Below, one piece after another: positions 27,505 to 34,973 of a DNA stretch of 64,000 nt (its first letter is position 1; the number at the start of each line of letters is the position of its first letter). Source of the DNA: Arenibacter sp041392165 (GTDB taxonomy: Bacteria > Bacteroidota > Bacteroidia > Flavobacteriales > Flavobacteriaceae); the NCBI GenBank assembly GCA_041392165.1, contig JAWKMN010000002.1, positions 310,001 through 374,000 of the forward strand, written 5' to 3'. The translations under genes were made by a program, and so were the position numbers. The notes under the pieces were generated by a model that searched no databases, had not been told where the DNA came from, and worked only from the letters and a program-made list of their open reading frames with translations.

Positions 27505-28176
27505 TTACCTTATTCTGAATTTGATATAAGTAATCAGTTTTCCTTTTTCAAGATACTGCTTTTCATAGAAAGTCTGTATATCCAACACTTCTTTAGGACT
27601 ACCTTCGTTTTTGTAGATGTCGTGATTGGCATAGAGTACCTCATAACCTTTACCATGCAAAAGGCCCAAGGTATAGCCATGCATAAATTCGCTATCGGTC
27701 TTTAGATTGATTATACCATTTTCCTTTAGGATCGATGTATACTTTTTCAAAAAAACCTCGTTGGTAAGTCTATGCTTGGTACGTTTATATTTTATTTGGG
27801 GATCGGGAAAGGTGATCCAGATTTCAGAAACTTCATCGGGAGCAAATAGTGCGTCAATCAATTCTATTTGCGTCCTTAAAAAGGCGGCATTGGTTATTTT
27901 CTCTTCAATGGCCGTCTTGGCGCCCCGCCAAAAGCGGGCTCCCTTGATATCTATTCCAATAAAGTTCATATTTTGATTTAGCCTGGCCATTCCAATGGTA
28001 TATTCGCCTTTACCACAGCCCAATTCCAAAACCAAGGGGTTGTCGTTACCGAAAAATTCGTTCCACTTACCTTTTAATGAAAACGAACCTTTTGTAATTT
28101 CTTCCCTAGTGGGTTGAATTACATTCTTAAAAGTTTCATTCTCCTTGAACCGTTTTAGCTTGTTCTTACTTCCCAC
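27505..28176 (-). CDS. trmB: tRNA (guanine-N7-)-methyltransferase TrmB
   Basis: A 223-residue SAM-dependent enzyme that makes m7G46 in the tRNA variable loop. Motif I is LELGCGKGEYT (50-60). The TrmB-specific ITFPDPQIKYKRTKHRL (near 122-138) and the C-terminal T-E-Y-like region are present. It is the most upstream gene of a minus-strand group with the LysE gene and ATL gene, and its upstream side borders the accessory island. Confidence 0.95.
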   Translation of the reverse strand: MGSKNKLKRFKENETFKNVIQPTREEITKGSFSLKGKWNEFFGNDNPLVLELGCGKGEYTIGMARLNQNMNFIGIDIKGARFWRGAKTAIEEKITNAAFLRTQIELIDALFAPDEVSEIWITFPDPQIKYKRTKHRLTNEVFLKKYTSILKENGIINLKTDSEFMHGYTLGLLHGKGYEVLYANHDIYKNEGSPKEVLDIQTFYEKQYLEKGKLITYIKFRIR

Positions 28177-28239
28177 TCTAGATCTTTAGTTTAATTTTTG
28201 GCAAAGCTAGTGAAATCTAAATTTGTTTTTTCGGCAGTT

Positions 28240-28254
28240 CCGGGTGAGGTAAAA
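28240..28254 (+). repeat. Fragment of a GGGTGAGG-type repeat
   Basis: CCGGGTGAGGTAAAA here closely matches CCGGGTGAGGCAAAA at 62591-62605. It is preceded by TTTTCGGCAGT, the inverse of ACTGCCGAAAA found inside the longer copy. It appears to be a partial copy of the same dispersed element. Confidence 0.5.
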
Positions 28255-28424
28255 TATAAAATTTCGGGTTTTTGCCCCTTCTGTCAAAATGTAACTGGCG
28301 AAACCCGCCAGAATAACTTTGTTGGGCCAGTACCCCGACGAACATAGAAATAGGGAACATTAAAAACATTTTTAATATGTTGGTTTTTCAGTGCCTTCGT
28401 TTTTTTTCACTCCATTGATTTCAT

Positions 28425-28660
28425 TTAAAAGGGGGCGAGGTGTATAAGTTGTTGGAATGCCATAAAGAACTCTTGGAAGCGAATAGGGTCATATCTTCCG
28501 ATGCGGTCAAGATCCGTTATCTGGCGAGGACGATAATAGTAAAATTTTAGGGAAACTACTGGCATACCACAACATACGCACTTGCGCATGCCGAAAAAAT
28601 TGGGAAAGCACAGTTCCCAATCCACGTTAGAATGTTGAAAAGAATCCTAAAATTGGGGAA
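28425..28660 (+). pseudogene. Decayed tyrosine integrase fragment
   Basis: No open gene, but translation shows GGEVYKLLECHKELLEANR and VISSDAVKIRYL in the frame beginning at 28425. It continues in the -1 frame as GEDDNSKILGKLLAYHN (to about 28573), then perhaps RMLKRILKLG in a third frame. Together this matches the N-terminal SAM-like (core-binding) region of Bacteroidota phage/ICE integrases (RYLGE...LL..YHN). The first frameshift is at about TATCTGGCGAG, with one base missing. The catalytic domain is gone. Its place at the left side of the island suggests the island arrived by integrase-mediated transfer. Confidence 0.6.
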
Positions 28661-28681
28661 TACCAATCAAAAATCTTTTTC

Positions 28682-28705
28682 TAATTTTGACAAATTATGT
28701 CAAAA
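28682..28705 (+). promoter_or_regulatory. Promoter element overlapped by a palindromic operator
   Basis: TAATTTTG (28682-28689) matches TAnnTTTG. It overlaps a perfect inverted repeat TTTTGACA-AATTA-TGTCAAAA (28685-28705, 8-bp arms, 5-base centre). A repressor bound there would block RNA polymerase. The in-frame ATG at 28697 lies inside the palindrome, so translation more likely starts at 28712. Confidence 0.65.
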
Positions 28706-28711
28706 GATGTT

Positions 28712-29020
28712 ATGTCAACAGAAACGATAGGCGAAAAGCTAAGACACATTAGAGAAGAAAAGGAGCTTCCATTGCGGAAAGTTGCCGCATTACTCGACAT
28801 TGATGTTGCTGTTTTGAGCAAAATGGAACGTGGAGAGCGTAGAATTACAAAAGAAGTAGTTCTGAAACTTGCCGACATATACGGCTACAACGCAGACGAA
28901 CTTTTGGTTTTGTTCCTAAGCGACAAGATTTTGAATGAAATTCAAGATGAAGATTTGGGGATGGAAGCATTGAAAGTGGCGGAGGAAAGGGTTAAATATA
29001 TAAAAGCGAAACGTGGGTAA
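28712..29020 (+). CDS. XRE/HTH_3 family transcriptional regulator
   Basis: A 102-residue protein from 28712 (an ATG five codons upstream lies in the operator). The single helix-turn-helix domain reads IGEKLRHIREEKELPLRK and then VAALLDIDVAVLSKMERGER. A C-terminal helix (LNEIQDEDLGMEALKVAEER) probably dimerises. It is the first gene of the island and has its own palindromic operator across the promoter, so negative autoregulation, as in C-proteins of restriction systems, is likely. It may control the whole island operon. Confidence 0.88.
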   Translation: MSTETIGEKLRHIREEKELPLRKVAALLDIDVAVLSKMERGERRITKEVVLKLADIYGYNADELLVLFLSDKILNEIQDEDLGMEALKVAEERVKYIKAKRG

Positions 29021-29035
29021 AAAAACACAAAAAAT

Positions 29036-29074
29036 GGACACGTTTTTAAAACGTGCGACAATTTAGGACACGTT
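29036..29074 (+). promoter_or_regulatory. Direct repeats and palindrome between the first island genes
   Basis: GGACACGTT occurs at 29036-29044 and 29066-29074, 30 bp apart (about three helical turns). The first copy is part of a palindrome CACGTTTT-T-AAAACGTG (29039-29055). This may be an internal operator or a second promoter region of the island. Confidence 0.35.
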
Positions 29075-29088
29075 AATTAAAAAGATAG

Positions 29089-29268
29089 ATGGCATTACAC
29101 GAATTAGAGAAAATGTGGGAAGAGTTAGGAGATATTCCAATCAACTCAGATGATGAAATTGAAGTAAATTTCTATTTGTGGAAAAAAGGAACATATCGCT
29201 TTGATATTTGGCATTGGTTTGATGAAAAATTGCCAAATGGAATAGTAAAAGATTTTAATATGATTTAG
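29089..29268 (+). CDS. Small acidic hypothetical protein (59 aa)
   Basis: An open frame from ATG 29089 to TAG 29268, 59 residues, too small for many gene finders. It starts MALHELEKMWEELGDIPIN and continues DDEIEVNFYLWKKGTYRFD, then IWHWFDEKLPNG. I have seen very similar short proteins (E-L-G-D-I-P-x-N ... GT...D-x-WHWFDE) in many bacteria, often near accessory genes, without known function. It ends 6 bases before the ATPase gene and is co-transcribed with it. Confidence 0.7.
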   Translation: MALHELEKMWEELGDIPINSDDEIEVNFYLWKKGTYRFDIWHWFDEKLPNGIVKDFNMI

Positions 29269-29274
29269 TAAATA

Positions 29275-31125
29275 ATGGCATTACCCATAAACATAGACGA
29301 ATTACTACATGGCAATACAGTTGAATGGGATCGGATTGAGTTAAAGAAAGGATGGAATCCTGAGGATGTCATTCACTCTTTATGTGCCTATGCCAATGAT
29401 ATCAACAATTGGGATGGGGGATATGTCATCATTGGAGTTGAAGAAAAAAATGGAAAAGCTAAGTTGCCACCTATTGGTTTACAGGTTCAAGAATTGGATG
29501 CCATCCAGAAAAAACTACATGAACTGGCTCATAAATTAAATCCAACGTATATTCCTGTTTTTCAACCTTATTTAATGAACGAGAAGCATATTCTGGTTGT
29601 TTTTGCTCCTGCGGGTGATAATAGGCCTTACAAAGCACCCATTAGTTTAAGTGAGAAAAGAGCGGAAAAGGCTATGTATATCAAGCGAGGCTCAAAAACG
29701 GTAAAAGTAAAAGATGGTTCTGATGACGAGAGAAGGTTGATTGAACTCACGGCGAGAATTCCATTTGATGATAGAATAAACCAAACCGCTAGTTTAGATG
29801 ATTTGAATTTGCGTTTGATTCAAAACTATTTAAAAGAAGTAATGAGCTCCTTGTATGAAGATAGTACAAAAATGCCATTCTCTGAATTGTGCAGACTTCT
29901 AATGATAGCCAAAGGTTCTAATGAACTATTACGACCTACAAATGCTGGCTTGCTCTTGTTTAATGAACATCCCGAAAAGTATTTTTCCGGAGCAACTGTT
30001 GATTTGGTGATTCATAAAAATGAAGTTGGGAAAGATTATACAGAAAAAATATTTTCTGGTTCTATTATTCAGCAGATCAGGGATGTTATGCAGTATTTTA
30101 AAACCAATATTGTCGAAGAATTGGTGGTTAAATCAGCTAAGCAAGCGGAATCCATACGCTTCTTCAACTACCCTTTTCAAGCCATAGAAGAAGCGGTGGT
30201 CAATGCCGTTTACCATAAAAGCTATGAGCGTGAAAATCCTGTTGAGATTCAAATACATAAAGATAAAATTGAGATATTGAGTTTTCCTGGTCCTATGCCG
30301 CCAATCAACCAAGCGATGCTAAAAAAACAAAGAGTAGTGGCACGGGATTACAGAAACCGAAAAATAGGTGGATTTTTAAAAGAGCTGAAACTTACGGAAG
30401 GCAGAGGAACTGGATTGCCTATTATCCACAAAAGTTTAGCCGAAAATGGTTCGCCTCCACCCATTTTTGAAACAGACGAAAACAACGCCTACTTTTTGTG
30501 TGTCCTATCTGTACACCCGCTTACCCATTCCATCTTAGGTCAGGAAAAGGAACTAAGAAAAGATAATGATAAAGCGTTTGAATTCAGAAACTTAAGTGAT
30601 ATTAATCCTTATCTTAGGTTCTCTGTCTCTGAAATAGGAGACAGAGACAAAGAAGCCATTAGAAACAGTATTACACCCAAAGCCAAACAGTTGCTCCAAT
30701 ATTGCATAGAACCGAAATCAAGGGAGGCAATTTTTGGTAAAATTGGGTTATATAATAACACCAAAAATTTCAGAAACCATCTCAAACCGTTAATAGATGC
30801 AGGATGGCTTCAACTCACGCTTCCTGATACACCCACGAGTAGAGACCAGCAATATCTTAGCACTGCCCTTGGTAAGCAATTGCTGTCATTTTTAGAAGAT
30901 GGTAATACAGGAAAAACAGAGCGCATTCCCGTAGTGTCTTCCAATATTGCCTCTGTTGGTTATGATGCGAAAAAGAAGGTATTGGAAATAGAATTTCACT
31001 ACGGAGCTATTTATCAGTATTTTGATGTGCCGGAAAAGGTGTATGAAGATTTAATGGGGTCACCTTCTCTAGGCGCTTATTTTATGAATGAACTAAAGGA
31101 TAAATTTAAGTATCAAAAGAAATAA
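29275..31125 (+). CDS. AlbA_2 (Schlafen-like) - HATPase - KTSC fusion protein
   Basis: A 616-residue multidomain protein. N-terminal AlbA_2/Schlafen-like DNA- or RNA-binding domain (about 15-150; DRIELKKGWNPEDVIHSLCAYAND, GGYVIIGVEE). Then a GHKL-type HATPase_c_4 module (FQAIEEAVVNAVYHKSY near 300, EGRGTGLPIIHK near 374). A winged-helix-like segment (about 450-530) follows, and last a KTSC domain (VSSNIASVGYD, IYQYFDVPEKVYEDLM, about 553-616). The KTSC domain is normally a small free-standing protein, and another copy follows as the next gene. AlbA_2-HATPase proteins are common in defence islands and restriction loci as regulators or effectors. The KTSC fusion is unusual. Confidence 0.88.
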   Translation: MALPINIDELLHGNTVEWDRIELKKGWNPEDVIHSLCAYANDINNWDGGYVIIGVEEKNGKAKLPPIGLQVQELDAIQKKLHELAHKLNPTYIPVFQPYLMNEKHILVVFAPAGDNRPYKAPISLSEKRAEKAMYIKRGSKTVKVKDGSDDERRLIELTARIPFDDRINQTASLDDLNLRLIQNYLKEVMSSLYEDSTKMPFSELCRLLMIAKGSNELLRPTNAGLLLFNEHPEKYFSGATVDLVIHKNEVGKDYTEKIFSGSIIQQIRDVMQYFKTNIVEELVVKSAKQAESIRFFNYPFQAIEEAVVNAVYHKSYERENPVEIQIHKDKIEILSFPGPMPPINQAMLKKQRVVARDYRNRKIGGFLKELKLTEGRGTGLPIIHKSLAENGSPPPIFETDENNAYFLCVLSVHPLTHSILGQEKELRKDNDKAFEFRNLSDINPYLRFSVSEIGDRDKEAIRNSITPKAKQLLQYCIEPKSREAIFGKIGLYNNTKNFRNHLKPLIDAGWLQLTLPDTPTSRDQQYLSTALGKQLLSFLEDGNTGKTERIPVVSSNIASVGYDAKKKVLEIEFHYGAIYQYFDVPEKVYEDLMGSPSLGAYFMNELKDKFKYQKK

Positions 31126-31193
31126 AACTTGCGGATAGTATTTGGAAAAAGTTGTCGGCGAGGAGGTTAAATCGGAATAAATAATTAAGCAAT

Positions 31194-31403
31194 ATGGAAA
31201 GACAATCAGTACAATCCTCAAACTTAGCATCTGTTGGCTATGATGCAGAAAACGAAATTCTTGAAATAGAATTTAATCATGGTGGTGTTTATCAATATTT
31301 TGATGTTCCCGAAAATGTTTATGAAGAATTGATGAATGCAAGTTCTCACGGAGTTTATTTTTCAGCCAATATTAGGAATGATTATGAGTATGAAAAAATG
31401 TAA
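31194..31403 (+). CDS. KTSC domain-containing protein
   Basis: A 69-residue free-standing KTSC domain: VQSSNLASVGYDAENEILEI and then GGVYQYFDVPENVYEELM. It is strongly similar to the C-terminal domain of the preceding gene (about half the residues identical), so one was probably made by duplication. KTSC domains (named after lysyl-tRNA synthetase C-terminal fusions) probably bind RNA or nucleotides, but the function is not established. The downstream gene starts 2 bases after. Confidence 0.9.
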   Translation: MERQSVQSSNLASVGYDAENEILEIEFNHGGVYQYFDVPENVYEELMNASSHGVYFSANIRNDYEYEKM

Positions 31404-31405
31404 TT

Positions 31406-31633
31406 ATGGAAAGATATAGAAATTTAGGCGGTGATTCAGGGGTTTCAGCCTATGAAATAGGTTCTGACTATATCCTTGTGAAATTTTTTGGAACAGCTAG
31501 AACATATAGATATAGTTATCGAAAGGCTGGACAAAGTCATATAGAAACTATGAAACAACTTGCCCGAAATGGTAGTGGATTGAATGCATATATCAATAAA
31601 TATGTCAAAAACTTGTATGATAAAGAATATTGA
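31406..31633 (+). CDS. Small KTSC-like protein
   Basis: A 75-residue protein, MERYRNLGGDSGVSAYEIG... , with ILVKFFGTARTYRYSYRKAG and then NGSGLNAYINKYVKNLY. It belongs to a widespread family of small proteins with a KTSC-like arrangement (beta hairpins, aromatic strand, C-terminal helix) and no known role. Its 3' end overlaps the start of the AAA ATPase gene by 17 bases, so the pair is translationally coupled. Confidence 0.8.
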   Translation: MERYRNLGGDSGVSAYEIGSDYILVKFFGTARTYRYSYRKAGQSHIETMKQLARNGSGLNAYINKYVKNLYDKEY

Positions 31634-32675
31634 ATATATCAAGGACTTTGGAATCTATAAAAACTTCACTTGGAACTCTGTTTCTGGGCTAGTAGGTTTT
31701 AGTCAAAAAAATATATTTTACGGATGGAATTATTCCGGAAAGACAACACTTTCAAGAATTTTCAGTTCACTTCAAAATAAAAAAATATTTGAAAGCTACT
31801 CTGCGGGAGATTTCAAAGTGCTAACAGATAGTGATTCTTATTCTAAAAGTAATATAGAAACATTTCCGTATAATCTAATGGTTTTTAATTCCGATTACAT
31901 AAAAGAAAATTTAAAATGGGAGCTTGATGACAATATAAATGCTATTTTCTTTGAGGTTGGAGAAAAGGCTAAAATTTCAGAAAAAATTGAAGCATTAGAA
32001 AATGAAATTTTAAAAATAAATGGAAACAATGAAGTAAAAGGAGAAAAGGAAAAATTTAATACTGATATTGAAAGCTTTGAATTATTCGAAAATACTTTGT
32101 TTACGAATGAATCAAGGAGAATTAAAAATGAAGTTTTTTCAAGTCTAATAGAGTTTAACAAAGGGCATTTTAAAAAGCAGATGTCTCTCGTAATACAAAA
32201 TATAAGTGCCTTCATTTTGAAGAAGGAGAAAATCGAGAGGCTAAATAAAATTGTAAAAATTGAGAAACCTAAAGAAGAGATTGAAATTGTTGATTTTGAT
32301 TTTCAAATTACCGTGATTATTGATGAAGTCAACAAAATTTTAGTATCTGAACCAAACAAGCAAGACGTTTTACAAATATTAGATAATAGCCCTGATGCAC
32401 TTCAATGGGTTAAAAAGGGATTAGAAATAAATGAAAAAGGGAAAAAATGCTTATTCTGTGATAATTTAATTTCAAATAATAGGATTGAAGTCTTAAATAG
32501 ATACTATCAAAATGAAGCAGCAAAACTCAGAAATTCATCGCAACCAGTACTCGATAGAATAAAGTCGGAAAAAGAACATCTAAAAAACTTAAATTTCCCA
32601 AGTAGTATTCAAGAAATTAATGATGGATACCAAGAACAATATTCTAAAGCGAAAAAGCTATTGATAAAGAAATAA
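31617..32675 (+). pseudogene. AAA_13 (PrrC/RloC-like) ATPase, N-terminal part before frameshift
   Basis: About 352 residues from ATG 31617. Walker A is FYGWNYSGKTTLSRIF (34-49), very like PrrC/RloC anticodon nucleases and other AAA_13 proteins. A long coiled-coil region follows, and a CxxC (CLFC, Cys278-Cys281) sits in the middle like a zinc-hook or zinc-knuckle. Reading ends at the stop at 32673-32675 just after a run of five A's (32652-32656). One additional A (AAAAAA) would continue the frame directly as KAIDKEITKYLKEL, joining the downstream part into one protein of about 770 residues. As it stands the gene is interrupted. Confidence 0.85.
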
Positions 32676-33928
32676 CAAAGTATCTAAAGGAACTAAGTAA
32701 AATAGAAATTCTTTTAAAGCAAAAAATTGAAAGTAAAATTTATGAGAAAGCACAACCGATAAACACTTATGATATTGCTTTAATTGAAACAACAGCAAAG
32801 AATCTTAACGAAATATTGAATCAAAACAACAAGTTTTCTAAAGATTTTGACAATTTGATTCATTCAGAAAGAAATAAATATATAAATCATCTTATCGCAA
32901 AGTATCTAAAAGAAAATCAATTTTTATCTAAACAACTGAAATATGGTAAAGCCCTAAAAGAAATTGAAAAGCTCAACGCAAAAATAAGTTCTAACGAAAA
33001 AGAAATTGCAAGGTTAAAGGCTTTGAGAAATAGTGCAGAAGAAGGAGGGCAACAATTTGATTATTTTATTCAAAGTTTTTTAGGAAAAGATGACATCAAA
33101 ATAAAATATAATGAAAGTGTTCAGAAATACAATCTCTACAGAGGAAATGAAATAGCAAAGCATTTAAGTGAGGGAGAAAAAATGGCTATTTCTTTTTCAC
33201 ATTATTTAGTTACGCTAAGAAGTCTAGAGCAAAAAGATGAATTAAAGGATGCGATACTGTTTATTGACGATCCAATCTCAAGTTTGGATGGAAATCATAT
33301 TTTTCAAATAAATGCTTTGTTAAAAGATTTTATTTACAAACGAGAGGAAGATCCTAACAATCCGAATAAAAAGCAATGGCCTTGGAAGCAAAAATGTAAA
33401 CAACTGTTTATATCTACTCATAATTATGAGTTTTTTAATCTTTTGAAAGAAATGCCAACGATAAATGGATTCAGATATAATGAAAAGAGACCAGATAAAA
33501 GAGTTGAATCAAGATATTTCATTTCTCGAAAATTAAATGATTCTGAAATAGTAAACCTGCCAAAAGTTTATGATGATTTTAAATCCGAATATCATTATTT
33601 ATTTAAACAAATATTTGAGTTCAGTACCGAATCTCCTTCTGAAAAAGTGCTAATTATGCCAAATGTTTTAAGGCGATTTTTAGAAATATATACTCTTGCA
33701 AAATATCCTAGTACTGAGGAGGTAGATGATAGGGCTACTGAAATATGGAATAATGAAATTTCCAAAAGAATTTGTAAGCCCTTCCACTATTTCAGTCACT
33801 TTAACAATATTGACAGAATTGGACAGCACAGCGAATTACTAGCCGATATAAGCCAATCTTGTAAGGAACTCATCAAGCAACTCAAAAAAGATAAAACGCA
33901 TTTTAAAGCGTTACAAGCGACATTATAA
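32676..33928 (+). pseudogene. AAA_13 (PrrC/RloC-like) ATPase, C-terminal part after frameshift
   Basis: The second part is open from about 32651 in the -1 frame and has no good ATG of its own; TTG 32816 is the first possible start. It contains the coiled coil, the ABC-type signature HLSEGEKMAISF (near 33160-33190), Walker B ILFIDDPISSLDG (near 33255-33290) and the H-switch LFISTHNYEFF. Its C-terminus has LRRFLEIY, then His 34 and 38 residues further, roughly the R-x3-E...H spacing reported for the PrrC/RloC anticodon-nuclease triad. It may therefore have been a tRNA-cutting effector (inference). Confidence 0.8.
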
Positions 33929-33930
33929 TT

Positions 33931-34962
33931 ATGGCAACAATAAAAATAAATCAACAACTCAAACGAATTGAAATCAAAGAATTTGAAATCGAAAATCAGA
34001 TTGTTTTCAATTACTTCGACAATCTTCCTGCAAGCGAAAGAGATGAAAAATTGCTAAGAGTCATTTACATTGGGGTATTGGCTTTAATGGAAGATCGTAT
34101 TTCATCCTTTCTTTCAAAAACATCTAATGAGTTGGGAACGGAGCTCGAAAGCTTGAAGATGATTTTTGAGATGAAAAAAGAACTTTTCTATAAATCAACA
34201 ATCAAAGGAACATTGGCAGAAGATGAAATTGCAGAGTTTTTAAACCAATACTTTTCAAACAGAAAATTAAAGGACAGAGCATTTTTAACTGGTAATACCG
34301 CAGGTAATTTACCCAAAAACAAAACGGGAGATATTATCTGTGAAGTCAACGGAACACCCGATTTAAAAATAGCCATTGAATGCAAATTTGATAAAAGCGT
34401 TCGTTTAGGCGACATTGAAAGGAAGGATATTTTTACCCGTAAATCTGACACAGCTTGGAGTCAGTTAATAGAAGCACAAGCCAACAGAGACAGCAAAGTG
34501 AGTTTGATTGTATTTGATATTTCCTTAGTTGAAAACTCCGTTTTAAAGAACTTTGAAAATGTAGGTTACATTGCAGGAGTTGGTTTTGTGGCCATCATCA
34601 ATTCACAAAAAGGAGATTACAGCAATTTAGCCATTGCCTATATGTTGGCTCGTGACATTGCCTTAAATGCAAAAGAAGTAGAAATCGACAAAGATATTCT
34701 GGCAATGATGGTAAACCGAATCATCAAAGACATCAACGAAGTATTGACCATAAAATCTTTGATTCAAAACAACATTGACAACAACAAAGCAATTTTGAAA
34801 CAATTGGAAAAGTCAATGCTACTAATGGAATTCAATCAAGACTATTTGAAACGCTTTTTAAGCCAAGGAACATTAACCAAAAAGGACTTGCTCGACTTTT
34901 ATTCAGGAGAAGATGTAAAGGATAAATACCGATTAATTGAAAAGGAAATTAATGAATTATAA
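33931..34962 (+). CDS. PD-(D/E)XK nuclease-like protein
   Basis: A 343-residue protein. The middle has an apparent PD-(D/E)XK nuclease core: an early helix GTLAEDEIAEFLNQYF, then KTGDIICEV (Asp134) and KIAIECKFDKS (Glu150-x-Lys152). The flanks are helical, with coiled coil at the C-terminus (IKDINEVLTIKSLIQNNID...). It likely cuts DNA or recognises nucleic-acid ends. It begins 2 bases after the AAA ATPase frame and ends 11 bases before the primase-helicase, so all three are a single operon. I do not know a named family. Confidence 0.75.
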   Translation: MATIKINQQLKRIEIKEFEIENQIVFNYFDNLPASERDEKLLRVIYIGVLALMEDRISSFLSKTSNELGTELESLKMIFEMKKELFYKSTIKGTLAEDEIAEFLNQYFSNRKLKDRAFLTGNTAGNLPKNKTGDIICEVNGTPDLKIAIECKFDKSVRLGDIERKDIFTRKSDTAWSQLIEAQANRDSKVSLIVFDISLVENSVLKNFENVGYIAGVGFVAIINSQKGDYSNLAIAYMLARDIALNAKEVEIDKDILAMMVNRIIKDINEVLTIKSLIQNNIDNNKAILKQLEKSMLLMEFNQDYLKRFLSQGTLTKKDLLDFYSGEDVKDKYRLIEKEINEL

Positions 34963-34973
34963 ACTTCCTTTCA

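Larger units (their letters stand above)
28177..28696. other. Gene-poor left edge of the accessory island
   Basis: About 520 bases without an intact gene. Contents: the GGGTGAGG repeat fragment (28240-28254), a small hairpin CTGGCG/CGCCAG (28295-28311) and the integrase remnant. Base composition becomes more A+T-rich to the right, marking the start of the island. Confidence 0.6.
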
